Origin: Ascarosepion bandense
Taxonomy: Eukaryota; Mollusca; Cephalopoda; Sepiida; Sepiidae
Assembly (NCBI GenBank): GCA_037127315.1
Contig: JBBBDQ010000750.1
Coordinates: 2,553,001 to 2,617,000 of the forward strand
DNA: 64,000 bases
Direction of reading: 5' to 3'
Part shown: positions 44,251-55,794 of the stretch, in pieces
Layout: the number at the start of each line of letters is the position of its first letter
Numbering within the stretch: the first letter of the stretch is position 1
Notes under the pieces: generated by a model
The model's database searches: none
Told to the model about the DNA's origin: nothing
What the model saw: only the letters and a program-made list of their open reading frames with translations
Program-made: the position numbers and the translations under genes

Positions 44251-44569
44251 TTTTTCTATTTTCATTTACACAGTCTTATCTTTATGACCAACCAAAAAGT
44301 ACTTTTTCAATGTTTGTTTAAATTAATCAATTAAAAGTTTAAAATTTTCACTTGTTTGTTGATAAATTACATTTTCTAATTAAATGTAAATGTTTTGTAA
44401 ATATATTTCAATTAAAGTTACAGCATTTTATATATATTTTTTTTAATCCTTTTGTATCTGGTTTTAAGATTTTGACCAGAGGTGTATATATACCTTAAAA
44501 AAATATAATTTTTCTCTTGAATCTATCTTACATATCTATAATTCTACCATTCATCTATGTTTAAAATAT

Positions 44570-45075
44570 TGCTCCCACATATGGTCCAGTGCTCCTGCTA
44601 GCACTCCTTGATAAGATCCAAAGAATCTGCAATGTTATTGGTCCTGATCTGGCAGCTCAGTTTCAGTCGCTTTCCCATTGCTGTAAATTTTTCTATAAAT
44701 ACTTTCATAAAAACTACTCGGATGAGCTCTTCTCGACATTTTGAATTTAAACACAGCACTAGACAGATGCTTCAGATTTCATCAATTGACAGTTGAACTG
44801 GCTAGATATAACCATAGTCTATTCTAACAGTTTCTTTTCTTGCACATCTCATATATGGAACTCCATTCTGGCTGTAAACTTTCCAGTCAACTTTAATCAG
44901 CAAAAATTTAAATGCAATGTCAATCACTACCAACTGTACTCCTGATAACTCTTTTTCTCTTTTTATTTATCATTAATATTTCTTTTCCCAATTAATCTAC
45001 ACCTTATAACCCTTATGTCTTAATGGCTTTACTGCCTTGCATGAGGTGATATCAATTAGAGAAAGAAAAAAGAAA
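44570..45075 (+). pseudogene. LINE-A C-terminal and 3' end, second copy
   Basis: Starts YCSHIWSSAPAST (compare HIWSGTPAIH at 23800), then IGPDLAAQFQSLSHCC, the KYFH block, and further on YMELHSGCKLSSQ (remnant of LWNSLP). UTR ends GCCTTGCATGAGGTGATATC. Many frameshifts. The 44608-44796 open frame is a shadow. Confidence 0.75.
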
Positions 45076-45309
45076 TGTATGTTTTCTTGTCATTGGTTCA
45101 TTCAAATGGCCAGTTATCTTGAACATGATGACTGATTATTAGAATACTAGAAGAAAAATCAGATGTATTACTTAAAGTTTTTTTGCTAAGCCACAACTCT
45201 ACCCTGGGGAAAATAATTAAGGAGGCAGTTTGAAAATATTTGGGAAGGAGATGACACAATTTAAACTATGTTAATTAGTTAAAATTCATAAACTAAGAGA
45301 AAAAAAATT

Positions 45310-45550
45310 CTAACATTTCCACCTAAACACAGAAATTTATTTACAATTTTCTTTATTTTTTTTATCTCCATTGCCTGGTTTACACTCCTCCTAGGTCTTT
45401 TGAACAGGAGTAGATGTTTATCACTTGTTTCCTGTTTAGGATGGTGTTTCCTGTTCCTTCTAATGTCTTTTCATTAATTTTCTCTCCCAATAGCCTCTTA
45501 CCTCTTAGTGGCCTTGTTTGGGGTGAATAGACTTATAAAAAAAAAATGTT
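45310..45550 (+). repeat. LINE-A-type 3' tail copy
   Basis: GCCTGGTTTACACTCCTCCT, TTTTGAACAGGAGTAGA, TTTCCTGTTTAGGATGGTG, GTGGCCTTGTTTGGGGTGAA then A10. Plus-strand equivalent of one unit of the 16878-17361 array. Confidence 0.75.
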
Positions 45551-46059
45551 CTCTAATCTTATAATGATGGCCCAATGAATACTGCATTAGACGGGACATC
45601 AAATAGTATAATGTTAAAAAATTCTGCAAATAAGCAATCCTAAGTAAAAAGAAAACATATAAGAAGAAAAGCAATGCCCTTCAGCATCTAAAATCAATAG
45701 GACAAAAAAAAAAGGATAAATTTGCATTTTAAAATTATCTGTTGACTCATTAACAGCAGCAGAAACCTGTCATTTCAAGTTGAATTTTAAACTACATGGT
45801 GGGTTAAGGACATTTTCTTACTCCTGTAGCAGATACAAATATCCCCAAAGCAATCCTTGCAACTTCCAGTCAGTATTGACAACCAAGCTTCCTCCGCAAA
45901 AAAGAGCAAAACAAAACATAATAACCTGAAATCTATTTTGACAATACAGCAGTTTCACATCTGTGTGAATCTCAGCACATGGGCTATAAAATTCCAACAT
46001 ACACAAGTGCTTTGGCTGTTGAGGGAAGTGAAGAAAAGATTCTACAAAAGCTGAAATTT

Positions 46060-46345
46060 ATTAAAAAAAGAAGGGTCTATAAGTACAAAGTGCAATTTTT
46101 AATTTCACATATGCACATTGTTTGTTTCTGATTTTGTCAACTGTACAGTATAGAAAGTGTCAGTTAGGCACCATTTTTGAGAAAAACAGCACCATGACAA
46201 TTCACATATCCAGAAATTTGGAAACAGCATGCTGTATTGCTTTGCATTCGTGCCTGAAGCTCTAATACAAACATTTCAGAGTGTTTGGATGTCAATCTGA
46301 GAACAGTGCAGAGGATTTGGAAATGGATCTGTTTTTCTAATGGCC
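46060..46345 (+). pseudogene. Mariner 5' fragment
   Basis: Same 5' region as the 19327-20170 mariner: CATATGCACATTGTTTGTTT, TTGTCAACTGTACAGTATA, AGCACCATGAC, then CAGAAATTTGGAAACAGCA and AACATTTCAGAGTGTTTGGA. Only the leader and the N-terminal ~60 codons are present, with indels. TIR not clear. Confidence 0.7.
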
Positions 46346-46589
46346 AAAGTATTGTGTTTATATAGAGATAAAAGGTGAGCAGGTCAGAAAGTCCGTAAGC
46401 TTTCCTGTTTGTTCTTGTTTTTTTTTTCTTTTAACGCTCGCAAGTTAAGTCCGTTCCAGCACCTTTTGTTATAAAAAAAACAATTTTATGATCAAACATG
46501 CAAAATTTGATTTCATCTTTATACTTCAAAATTGTTTTCAGTGATTTTGATTCAATTCTACTTTATGGGTCATCAAGTTTGTTTTGTTG

Positions 46590-46870
46590 CCGGCAGGCCC
46601 ACAAACAAGCAAGAAGGCAGGCACTTGGCCCAGGCAGGCTGGTGGCTCTCTGTGGCACATGTTTGGCTGGCAGGCAGGCAAATCAGATGCACAGCCACTC
46701 AGCCACCAACAGAAAGGTGTTCAATGTGCACTAAGTACAACCACACGCAGGCATGATTGGTCAGCAGACGCACATCAGCAAGCACTCAGGCCCAGGAAGG
46801 CTGGTGGCTGTCCGTAGATACAAAGGTATCTCGCTTAAAAGAAAAAGATATTAGGTGCCTTTCGGCAGAC
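46590..46870. other. GC-rich island with internal repeats
   Basis: About 220 bp of clearly higher GC in an AT-rich window. GGCCCAGGCAGGCTGGTGGC (46628) and GGCCCAGGAAGGCTGGTGGC (46790) are direct repeats about 160 bp apart, and GCAGGCAGGCAAATCAG lies between. Three overlapping plus-strand ORFs are composition effects. A short hairpin (GATACAAAGGTATC) and GTGCCTTTCGGCAGACACTT follow at 46817-46875. Confidence 0.6.
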
Positions 46871-46988
46871 ACTTCATCAGAATAGAAATTGTCAGCAAAA
46901 TTAAAACAGAGAAGTTGCTAAGAAAAATTTTTAACAACTACTGAAGTTAAAAAAAAAAAAATGTTGTATATTACCTATGTTGGGTGGT

Positions 46989-47288
46989 CAGTCAGTTAGT
47001 TAAATGCCATACGTGATACACTCTTTAAGCAATCATGTCTCGAAAGAGACATGACTGACTGGGCAGAAGATTATCCCGCAGTAGGTTGCCATTGCTTTCT
47101 GCGGTAGACTGGTTGCCAACCAAGGCTATAGAACCCAATCTGTCCTGCTATTTAACCCATAACTGGAAGGAAGAGATGGATTACTACCTTTCCCAAGGGT
47201 ATTTGCACGTAAGTGAATACAATGGATTCAACTGGAATTCGAACTTCGGCTCCCCGGTTTCTCATTCCGAGCCGATATCCACTGTACC
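46989..47288 (-). mobile_element. tRNA-derived SINE with 11-bp TSD
   Basis: Complete SINE in reverse, from CAGTCAGTTAGTTAA to GCCGATATCCACTGTACC. Flanked by TGTTGGGTGGT at 46978-46988 and 47289-47299, an exact 11-bp duplication. Box B region reads GAATTCGAACTTCGG in reverse. Low divergence from the other young copies. Confidence 0.95.
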
Positions 47289-47316
47289 TGTTGGGTGGTA
47301 GTCTCCCCAAAATGTT

Positions 47317-47319
<3 letters not shown>

Positions 47320-47360
<41 letters not shown>
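47320..47360. repeat. (TA)n microsatellite
   Basis: About 20 TA units close to the SINE's tRNA end. Confidence 0.95.
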
Positions 47361-47366
<6 letters not shown>

Positions 47367-48088
47367 GGGATCTAATACGTTGAGGGATAATATTTATAGT
47401 TTTCTTAACTGATGATGCAGTAACATTAATTTGACTGAACAGGTTACTAACATCTGTGCTCTGGTTTCATTACTGGGAATGGTGACAATAATAGATTTAA
47501 TTGCTCAATATAACACAACAATAAATTTTAAAAAAAACTGCAGTTTCTGCTTTCTTCCTTTGTGGCCTTCTAATTGCAGATTTTGAATAAGTAAGTTTAT
47601 TCCTTTTTTCATTTTAACAATAAAATCCTAGCAAGTTAATCTAAATTTGTTCACTTCTCAAAGTAAAAGAAAACAGCCAGATTCTCTAAACAAACGAAAT
47701 TGATGAATGGATGTTTCCTTAACTATTCAATAACCCAGCACTTATCCTGATTTCTTGTTATGAAGTACTTTAAAACATACAAAATATCATAGCTCAGCTG
47801 CTATTCTTAGAGGTTTTGCAAATCCACTGCTGACAACTGTCAAACAGGTACCATCTTAAGATAGATATTTCCTTTTCCAAGGTGATTTATGGTTAAGGAA
47901 TCTGATAGGTCAGGAGATTTGACAACTACTCAGTGATCATTAAGCATATAGGAGTTCTTGAAATGATAACAAACAAAAAAAAAAAGAATAACATTAATAT
48001 TTTAATAAGAGATGTGAGATATTTTAGGGGGAAAGAATTTAGATTCTAAGTTCATAAGACAGAGGAAAAATAAATCTACTGTATATTT
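47361..48088. other. No recognised gene
   Basis: AT-rich; nothing that I can name. Confidence 0.4.
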
Positions 48089-48099
48089 CCACATACAAG

Positions 48100-48357
48100 T
48101 CAATCAGTCAGTTAAGTGCCGTACGTGATGCACGCTTGGGTGATTATGTCTCAAAAGAGACATGACTGACTGGGCAGAAGATTATTCCCACAGTAGGGCT
48201 ATAGAACCCAATCTGTCTGTTATTTAACCCATAAATGGAGGGAAGAGACTGATTAATACCTTTCCCAAAGGTATTTGCGCATAAGTGAATGCAAGAAATT
48301 CAACTAGAATTTGAACTCAGTTCCCCGATTTCTCATTCCAAGCCAATAACCACTGCA
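48100..48357 (-). mobile_element. tRNA-derived SINE with 11-bp TSD
   Basis: SINE in reverse with a ~40-bp internal deletion (CCCACAGTAGGGCTATAGAA lacks the GTTGCCATTGC...ACCAAG block). Flanks CCACATACAAG at 48089-48099 and 48358-48368 are an exact 11-bp match, overlapping the first bases of the SINE head. Confidence 0.92.
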
Positions 48358-48707
48358 CCACATACAAGACAACCTTTAAATTCCAAAAATCACCGTTAAA
48401 AATTTGGAAGTAGTCTTATACTACAATTCTAAAAAAGAAATTCTGAGTGATGTTTGTTGGTAGGCTAGCCTTGGTGACTGTGCGATAACCAATAACATAC
48501 ATGAAACAATTCATATTATCAAATAAACAGACAATAAAAGTAATAAAACTAAGTAATTTCTACCATATATATTACTGGTGTAACTTTATAATAAATTGTC
48601 TCATTCCATATCAATGAAATCAACTAGTATCCATGCAAGTTCAGCTGAGAAAATGAAAACATCCAGTTATTATTATTTCAATAATCATCATAATAGTGTT
48701 AATTACG

Positions 48708-48980
48708 GCAGTGTGGTAGAGTGGATATCGACTCAGAATGAGAAATCGGAGAGCCAAGTTCGAATTCTAGTTGAATTTGTTGCATTCACTTATGCATAAA
48801 TACCCTTGAGAAAGATATTAATCCATCTACTCTCCCGCCAGCTATAGGTTAAATAGCAAGACAGATCGGGTTCTATAGCCTTGGTTGGCAACCAGTATAC
48901 CACAGAAAGTAATGATAACCTACTGCGGGAAAATCTCTTGTACACTCAGTCATGTTTCACGTATGGCACTTAATCGACTA
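48708..48980 (+). mobile_element. tRNA-derived SINE
   Basis: GTGTGGTAGAGTGGATATCG (box A), AAGTTCGAATTCTAG (box B), full body with TACCCTTGAGAAAGATATTA, GACAGATCGGGTTCTATAGC, GCAACCAGTATACC. A 25-bp deletion removes most of the TGTCTCTTTCGAGACATGATC hairpin. Ends GGCACTTAATCGACTA. No clean TSD. Confidence 0.9.
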
Positions 48981-49476
48981 AATAACATTTAGGATTACAT
49001 GATATTCATTTTTCATCAAAAAAAGTAAATGGCCATTAGTACACCAGGTTGTTTGTAACTGTTTAGATATAAGGAAAGGAACAGGATGAAGATGAATCAG
49101 TATTTGCAAGAGATCATGTGATAAAACAAAACAATGGTTTCCTTTTTAAGGAACGTGTGCATGAAAAATAAGAAAATCAGTTTTATTTCATTTATTTTGA
49201 ACTTCTAAAGATATAGTAAGTAACAACATTTCCAGTAACATCATCTTTATATAATCAATAAAGAGTCACCTTATATGACAGAGATATATTTTCTGACCTT
49301 GTCTATCTAAATGTTGCCTTATATGTGAAAATATACAGTAACTATTTTCTTTTGTAGAACTTTATGTAAAAACTTTGAAACTGAATTAACATTTAAACTT
49401 TGAATAAATACTAGGATAAGTACATGACCCTAACTCTTCAGAGACTTAATAAAAAAGAAATTTTATAAAATATTAA
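48981..49476. other. No recognised gene
   Basis: AT-rich; nothing that I can name. Confidence 0.4.
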
Positions 49477-49794
49477 TCTAAACTTATTTATATAAATGGA
49501 ACTTTGTCTGTGTGTGTGTGTGTGTGTGTGTCCGTCCGTTACCTATAGACTCCGAAATGGCTGAACCGATTTTCTTAAAAACTTACACAGTTGTACTATA
49601 AGCATCTGCGAGTGTTCTTAGCTAGGTTTTGTGTCGAGGTACCACAGATAAATATCGAAAATCGATAATCAAAAAAAATCGGGTTATAGAAGAAGTGGTC
49701 AGATTTTAATCAAATTTGATACACTCATAGACAAAGAAAGAAACGATATTTAGAAGTTTCAAGGTTGCAGTTCTTACAATAGTGCAGAAAATCG

Positions 49795-49840
<46 letters not shown>

Positions 49841-49979
49841 CAAAGCAAGATGTTTGTGTGTGTATCTATTTATCTGTCTGTATGTCCTTTATACAAATCC
49901 ACAATTTTTATTCGATTCTTACCAAACTTCACACAAATATTCTTTAGTCTAAGCTCCAGGACCATGGATTAGTTTTAAA
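49477..49979 (+). mobile_element. Non-autonomous Helitron, copy 3, 3' truncated
   Basis: Starts TCTAAACTTATTTATATAAA after A (49476). Follows the short subfamily (GTATGTCCTTTATACAAATC in place of the CAGCCCTTTTATTTTAG segment). It stops at GGATTAGTTTTAAA, about 45 bp before the expected hairpin and CTAG. It is joined there to LINE-A, which itself lacks its 3' UTR. Internal (TA)n at about 49797-49838. Confidence 0.82.
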
Positions 49980-50834
49980 TTCCTGGAGATTGTAGCTGCC
50001 AGGGAAGCAAGTATATGGAAAGGAATTTCACAGGCAAGAAGTGCGAGTAAAGAAGCTATTAGAGTAGAAATTGCATTTACTTTTTATCGGTCTCACTGTA
50101 AAAGGGTGGAACCTAGTTGCTAGCCTAGTAACTCATGTAATTCATACATAGGGGCACCAGTGAGCTAAGTTCATTGGATCAACAGCCATGAAAGTATTTG
50201 TAAAAGAGGCACAGGGAAGCCACGTCACACCGATGAGAGAGCAACTGCAGCCGAGCTGTCAAGTCGGTATCAATCACATTACAGATTCCGTTGGATTTTG
50301 TCAAGAACCCTGATGTGAATAGCAGAAGGACCCAACCGGATGTGGCAGTAGTATTCAATACATGGGCAGATGGTAGATTTATATATGTGCAGAGTGGATT
50401 CAGACAGGAAAAACTTCCTGGCCCTGCACAGTGAACCGACCTTCTTAGCATCAGATTTAGCTATGGATTCGATATGGTCATTCCACTTGCGGTCTGCTGA
50501 AAGTGTTAGGCCAAGGAGGTGTAGTGTTTTGCTCTCAAGGCGCTAACCTGATCCATGCTAATGGTGGGTAGAATCGATTGTCTATGATGGTTAATAGATA
50601 GCAGCTTTGTTTTGGAAACATTAAAATTTACGAGCCGTTTCTTACCCAGTCCACCGCAGATTGGAGGTCCTTCTCAAGATCGGCAGTGAGATTCACTTTG
50701 TCAACCTCAGCAGATTTTTGATCAAGGTGAGAGTAAATGGTGGTGTTGTCAGCGTATATGCCTACTTGTGATCTTATTACATTGGGGAGATCTTTAATGT
50801 AGATCAGAAAAAGTGTTATAAGAAAGGCTATCAT
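49980..50834 (-). pseudogene. LINE-A RT palm to C-terminus, 3' UTR missing
   Basis: Minus strand from 50834: [20 protein letters not shown] then DNTTIYSHLD, TADLEKDLQSAVDW, later LQLLSHRCDVASLCLFYKYF, TRLATRFHPFTV and finally CFPGSYNLQEFK. The palm motif is YADN: the second catalytic Asp is Asn, so the enzyme would be dead even without the frameshifts. The 50628-50834 and 50179-50451 open frames are the two longest intact pieces. 5' truncated just before the palm, and cut at the 3' side at the Helitron junction. Confidence 0.85.
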
Positions 50835-51786
50835 GTGTGTTCATGTGTGTGTATATATAGCCACACTCAGGGTTTTGGATTATTTTTTTTTGTTTTGTTT
50901 TTTATGTTTTAATACAAAATACTCAATAGTAGGTACATCAATATATATGTTGCCATCATTTTAGACGACACACATCGATATATTTTACCATCATTTTTTA
51001 TGGCACAGGCTCACTCATATTTTAATAAAAGTTTAATGGTAATGCAAAAATATTGTTTAAATTTAAATTTGAAATAAAAATTTAATGAATTGAAAATAAA
51101 AACTCATTTGAAATGTTTTTTTTTTATTAGCTTGACCTAACAAAGATATCATATTTTAACTACCTGAGACCCTATAAAAACTATATGCAGTGTCTAGAAT
51201 TTAGTTCCAAATTTTGCCATCACCTGAGGTCTTACAGGACTGATCTTACCTAGTGTAAAACTAAAAACTGGTGATGTGAAAATAGCAATGGATTATACAA
51301 TAGTTTTATTTGCAGCAAACCATAAAATTAAATTGTGTCAAGATATTGAAATCAAGTTCATGGCAAGGACACCACAGATATTAGCAATAAAATCAGATTA
51401 GTGTTAACCTTGCTAACACGTTTTAATACTGAAAAGATAATCTGGATAGAAAAATTCTCAATAAAAGTAATTCATCAAAGATGAGAGATTAATGGAGGAA
51501 ATGCAACATTATAACTATGTATGGAACTTTAAAAGCTCAGAAATTACAGAATGGTTTATACAGAAACTACCAAAAGCTAAGATACTTTTCTTTCTCTGAA
51601 GTAACACATCTTTAAACACTCAAAAGGAGACATCTCATTCTAATTTCACCAGGAAACAAGAATATTATAATCAATTTTAGAGGAAAAATTTAAAATACAT
51701 TTTTTTTTGTTTTTTTTTTGTCAAAATATTTTTCTTCTATTATATTATAAATTACAATTGCTATAAAAGCTATTTTTTTTCTTTTC
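50835..51786. other. No recognised gene
   Basis: AT-rich with T-runs at 50883 and 51115. Nothing that I can name. Confidence 0.4.
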
Positions 51787-52106
51787 GTTGTGGTGCATTG
51801 GATATCGGCTTGGAATAAGAAATCGGGGAGCCGAGCTCGAATTCCAGCCAAATTCATTGCATTCACTTACGCGCAAATACCCTTGGGAAAGGTATTAATC
51901 CGTCTCTTCCTTCCAGTTATGGAAGGAAGAGATGGATTAATACCTTATAATATATATAGATTGGGTTCTATAGCCTTGGTCGGCAACCAGTCTACCGCAG
52001 AAAGCAATGGCAACCTACTGCAGGATAATGTTCTGCCCAGTCAGTCATGTCTCTTTAGAGACGTGATCCCCCAAGTGTGTATCACGTATGGCACTTAACT
52101 GACTGA
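51787..52106 (+). mobile_element. tRNA-derived SINE with internal palindromic duplication
   Basis: GTTGTGGTGCATTGGATATC head, GAGCTCGAATTCCAG box B, complete body, terminal CACTTAACTGACTGAC. The block at 51889-51914 is followed after AGTTAT by its own inverted copy (51921-51946), 25 of 26 pairs. This replaces the normal GGGTTAAATAGCAGGACAG segment; the body resumes at GATTGGGTTC. A useful young reference copy otherwise. Confidence 0.93.
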
Positions 52107-52570
52107 CAGAGAGTCTCAAAGAAAGGATTAAGGATAGACAGTATTCAAGGAAACAGATGGCAGTTGACATGAAATTGAAACTTTTGGGGAAGTAAGTAAT
52201 TGAAAGGGAGTTTCACAAATGGGAAGTGCAAGAAAAGAAAATATTAGAGTAGAAGAGATGGTTACACTTAACTATTTCAATGGTAAATTCATGTGGACAG
52301 GACATCAGGGAAAAAAGCTCTTCGTAGCCGTTGCCATGAAAATATTTGTATAAAAGACAGAGAGAAGACACATCCTGTCAGTGAGAAAGTGCGAAGTCAG
52401 GATCGATTACATTGCAGATCCTTCTTCAGATTTTGTTGAAAACATAGAGATAAACAGCAGAAGCACCCGACCAGATGGCAACAGTATTCGATACACGGAT
52501 GAATGGTAGAGTTATAAATGTATAAGATGGATACTAACAAGAAAAGCTTTCTAGCTTGATTTAGTTGAAA
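52107..52570 (-). pseudogene. LINE-A C-terminal fragment
   Basis: In reverse: TATTTCAATGGTAAATTCATG, CCATGAAAATATTTGTA (KYFHG), CAGTGAGAAAGTGCG (LSH block), TTGCAGATCCTTC and CAGATGGCAACAGTATTCGA. It directly follows the SINE's terminal CTGACTGAC. Frameshifted; neither RT palm nor poly-A end present. Confidence 0.7.
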
Positions 52571-53045
52571 AGCAGGTTAAAGCAGATTTGATTTGCTATA
52601 GAATTTTGTTATAAATGCTAAGTTTTTCCTTTATTCTTCTAATCACAAAAAATTTAAGTACATAATTCTTAAATTAGAATTTTTAGTAAACTAGTAACAG
52701 TAGCAATGTTTTGTTGATTAATTGTTGTAGAAATTGATACAATCTGTAACTCCTTGGAGAAAAAAAAAAAAGCAGCTTATTTGTTATAAAATATTCATCT
52801 ATGTTAATTTTTGTAAACTAGTTTAACTCAGGAAATTTCAGGTAGCATTACTATCTGATATATACAAAACTGTAAGTACTATAAACAAAATAAACAGAGT
52901 AACTATACGCTTATTATATTCAGGAATGAAAATAATTCCACTTTCAGTCGAAAATTAAAGATCTCCATCCAGGATGTGGGGAGTGACACTTCTCCGTAGT
53001 TCTTAAGAAAAAGAAAGGGGGAGGGCATTGAAAACTTTTGTACAT
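52571..53045. other. No recognised gene
   Basis: AT-rich; nothing that I can name. Confidence 0.4.
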
Positions 53046-53053
53046 ACCTAATA

Positions 53054-53492
53054 CAGTGGTTCCCAAACTTTTCTGTTCTGGGCCACATTTTGCAATTAAA
53101 ATTTGCTCATGCCTCACCAAATTTTATGATAAAAAATGCATTTAAAAAGAAAAATTTTTAAAAAAAGAGAGAGACGGTTAAAGTGAAGTAACTAAATGTG
53201 AAGTCAGAACATTATCATTGATAACTCTCTCCTCCAATTTACGGACACTAGTTACTATATTCTTCATAAGGCAAAAATATCATTGATACAGTCAGTCAAT
53301 AATTATTTATTACTATTTATACTGGAACTGATGCATGCAATTACAAGTAATCCATAATGATATATTAAATTTTGAAATGATATTTATTTTTGATATATGA
53401 ATTTTTTTAAACAGTTTGTAAACTTTTGACTGTCTTTCAATCATTTGGCCTCACCTGCTATCCACTTCAACTACACTATTTGGGAACCACTG
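53054..53492. mobile_element. hAT MITE with 8-bp TSD
   Basis: Ends CAGTGGTTCCCAAACTTTT and TTTGGGAACCACTG form 14-bp terminal inverted repeats. Flanks ACCTAATA (53046-53053) and CCCTAATA (53493-53500) agree at 7 of 8. Length 439 bp, no coding capacity. CAGTGGTTCCCAA with an 8-bp duplication is characteristic of hAT (Charlie-type) elements. Confidence 0.92.
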
Positions 53493-53500
53493 CCCTAATA

Positions 53501-54874
53501 TAACAAATTTAGTTACTGCAATACATGAATTTTTATTTAGATATGTGCAAGAAACAAAGAATAATTTTTAAAACAATGTTTACATGGAAATGTTTTACAT
53601 TTAAAAATAAGATCATAAATACCAAAGTACACAAACATTTTAAAACTTGAATGCCTTTGACAAAGAATTGCTATTTCCACTAATTAAGTTTGATTTCAAA
53701 ATATTTACATCATTGAAAAAATAAATCGAGCAAAAATAAGATATAAATATTTTTTACCTTTTTATAAATCAGTGATGCACATTTAAAATTTGCTTACATT
53801 TTTAAAAGGTCTGTATTGTTTGAAAAATTGGACAGATTTTGTGATGTGTGCTTGCAGTTTACAATTTTCAAAAAACTACAAAATTTCAAGTAAATTAATC
53901 TTTTGGTATTTATTTTTAAAACTATGGTTTTATTTATGAAAATGTTAGTACATTTGTACACTTACTCCCCACACCTTATTTAATTTTACTTTACAATATT
54001 TTATTATCAAGAAATTCAAATAGGATTTCAGCATGAACCTGCAATTTTAAATTTTCATTGTCAAATTTAGAATAATTCCCTTTCTCTCAGTAGAAAAATG
54101 TATTTCATAAAATTTCTTATAAAAAAAAAAGTGCATTTATGTCAAAGGTGTCTTTCATTGTTTTTTCATATCATACTGAGATTATACAATTTTCTAAAAG
54201 TTGAATTAAAATTTGAAATAAGATGTTGTACACTAATTATTAAACAGAAGCTGATAAGTAGTAGCTAAATTGTCAACAAAATTCTTTGAATGAAACTCAG
54301 AATAACCAAAGTCAATGAACAAATGTAAACAGTTCCACTGTGAGTCAACATGTTCTGCAGCCAATGAAAAATAAAGGAATTATTTTTTCTTTCATTAATG
54401 ACTCAGCATCTCCATGGATATAACATGACATTGCTTTTGACCTATGAAATACTATATCACTAACAGGTTTGGTGGAGAGATAGCAATTGAGAGGTTGAAA
54501 GTTTAATTTTAGATGTCATCAATAAAAAAAGAAAATAAAAAAAGAAAATTCCCATGACATTTGTAAATGTAAAATCCACAAAACTTTTCCTGAAGTTTGT
54601 ATATAATAATATAGTAATTCATACAAAACAAAGTAATCCAACAAGTCAACTTATTTTTATTTGCTGGCCTCGGGTTGATAAAGACTACAATAAAATTTAT
54701 ATCTTACTAGTTAGGTATAATTTCAAACCTCCAAACATGAATCTTGTCATTGCATCAAATGCATCATTCTCATATGATAGATTCTGTCTTAGAAAACAAG
54801 TTGGTAAGATAGACTTAACTTCAAAGATAATTTTAATAACTGAATAATGAATAACTAAGTATACACAATTTAAT
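53501..54874. other. No recognised gene
   Basis: AT-rich. The 97-codon plus-strand frame 54554-54847 shows no domain that I recognise and is probably chance. Confidence 0.4.
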
Positions 54875-54965
54875 GTAACTATTCAGTCAGTAATAAGATG
54901 CAAGGTTACTGACCATCAGGTTTGAGGTTCAAATTCTGGTATAATCAATGCAAAAATTTGAATAT
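54875..54965 (+). mobile_element. tRNA-like SINE head of another family
   Basis: CAGTAATAAGATGCAAGGTT and GGTTTGAGGTTCAAATTCTG (box B-like GGTTCAAATTC). Weak box A. Low confidence. Confidence 0.35.
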
Positions 54966-55097
54966 AAAGTTGTTATTGCAAAGGTTTCTGCTGTCATCTT
55001 CTGCATAATGTTAGGGAAATCTTAGCAGTGTTGTTGAAATCAATTCAACTATTATTCATGCATATATTTCTTTAAAGATTGATGGTGAAAAAGTGAT

Positions 55098-55398
55098 CAG
55101 TCAGTTAAGTGCCATACGTGATACACGCTTAGGTGATCATGTCTCGAAAGAGACATGACTGACTGGGCAGAACATTATCCCGCAGTAGGTTGCCATTGCT
55201 TTCTGCGGTAGACTGGTTGCCGACCAAGGCTATAGAACCCAATTTGTCCTGCTATTTAACCCATAACTGGAAGGAAGAGACGGATTAATACCTTTCCCAA
55301 GGGTATTTACCCGTAAGTGAATACAATGGATTCAGCTAGAATTTGAACTCGGCTCCCCGGCTTCTCGTTCCGAGCCGATATCCACTGTACCACAACGC
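55098..55398 (-). mobile_element. tRNA-derived SINE with 10-bp TSD, young copy
   Basis: Complete SINE in reverse: CAGTCAGTTAAGTGCCATAC, CTCGAAAGAGACATGACTGA, GCCATTGCTTTCTGCGGTAG, TATAGAACCCAATTTGTCC, GGAAGGAAGAGACGGATTAA, GAGCCGATATCCACTGTACC. Flanked by exact AAAAAGTGAT at 55088-55097 and 55399-55408. Very close to the copy at 46989-47288, including the GGTACAGTGG head variant, so both probably belong to one young subfamily. Confidence 0.95.
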
Positions 55399-55408
55399 AA
55401 AAAGTGAT

Positions 55409-55794
55409 AATCTTACTAAAAACATGGCTGAATATAAAATGCTCAGTCAAAGCTATTTAAATTTGACAGCTGAATAAGAATAAACCCACTTAGATTGAAT
55501 AAAGGGTTCAGCTTGAAATACCCTGACGCTTACCCAGATCATTAGACATCTGGAGAAAGCAAGACAATAAATGGATTAAAACATTCGGTTAATAACAGCA
55601 AAGATGAGGACATTAGTTTGATTGTAAATAATTCCAGAAATTCAGACAAACATTCAACACTGCTTACTCTCTATGTTTAATCAGCATCATACTAGCTGAG
55701 AAAGAACTTGATTTAAGGGACAACGATAGAAACAAGTTAAAAAAAAAGTTTTTTTATTTTGAGCTTCATGTTTAATACAAGTTTTCCATAATTA
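55409..55794. other. No recognised gene
   Basis: AT-rich; nothing that I can name. Confidence 0.4.

Noticed and set aside
46498..46817. Three overlapping ORFs in the GC-rich island
   Set aside because: They overlap in all three frames of one strand with no preferred frame, so they are composition effects.
51790..52098. 102-codon ORF across a SINE
   Set aside because: It is the translation of the SINE itself; similar frames recur in other copies (7684, 47086, 48596).
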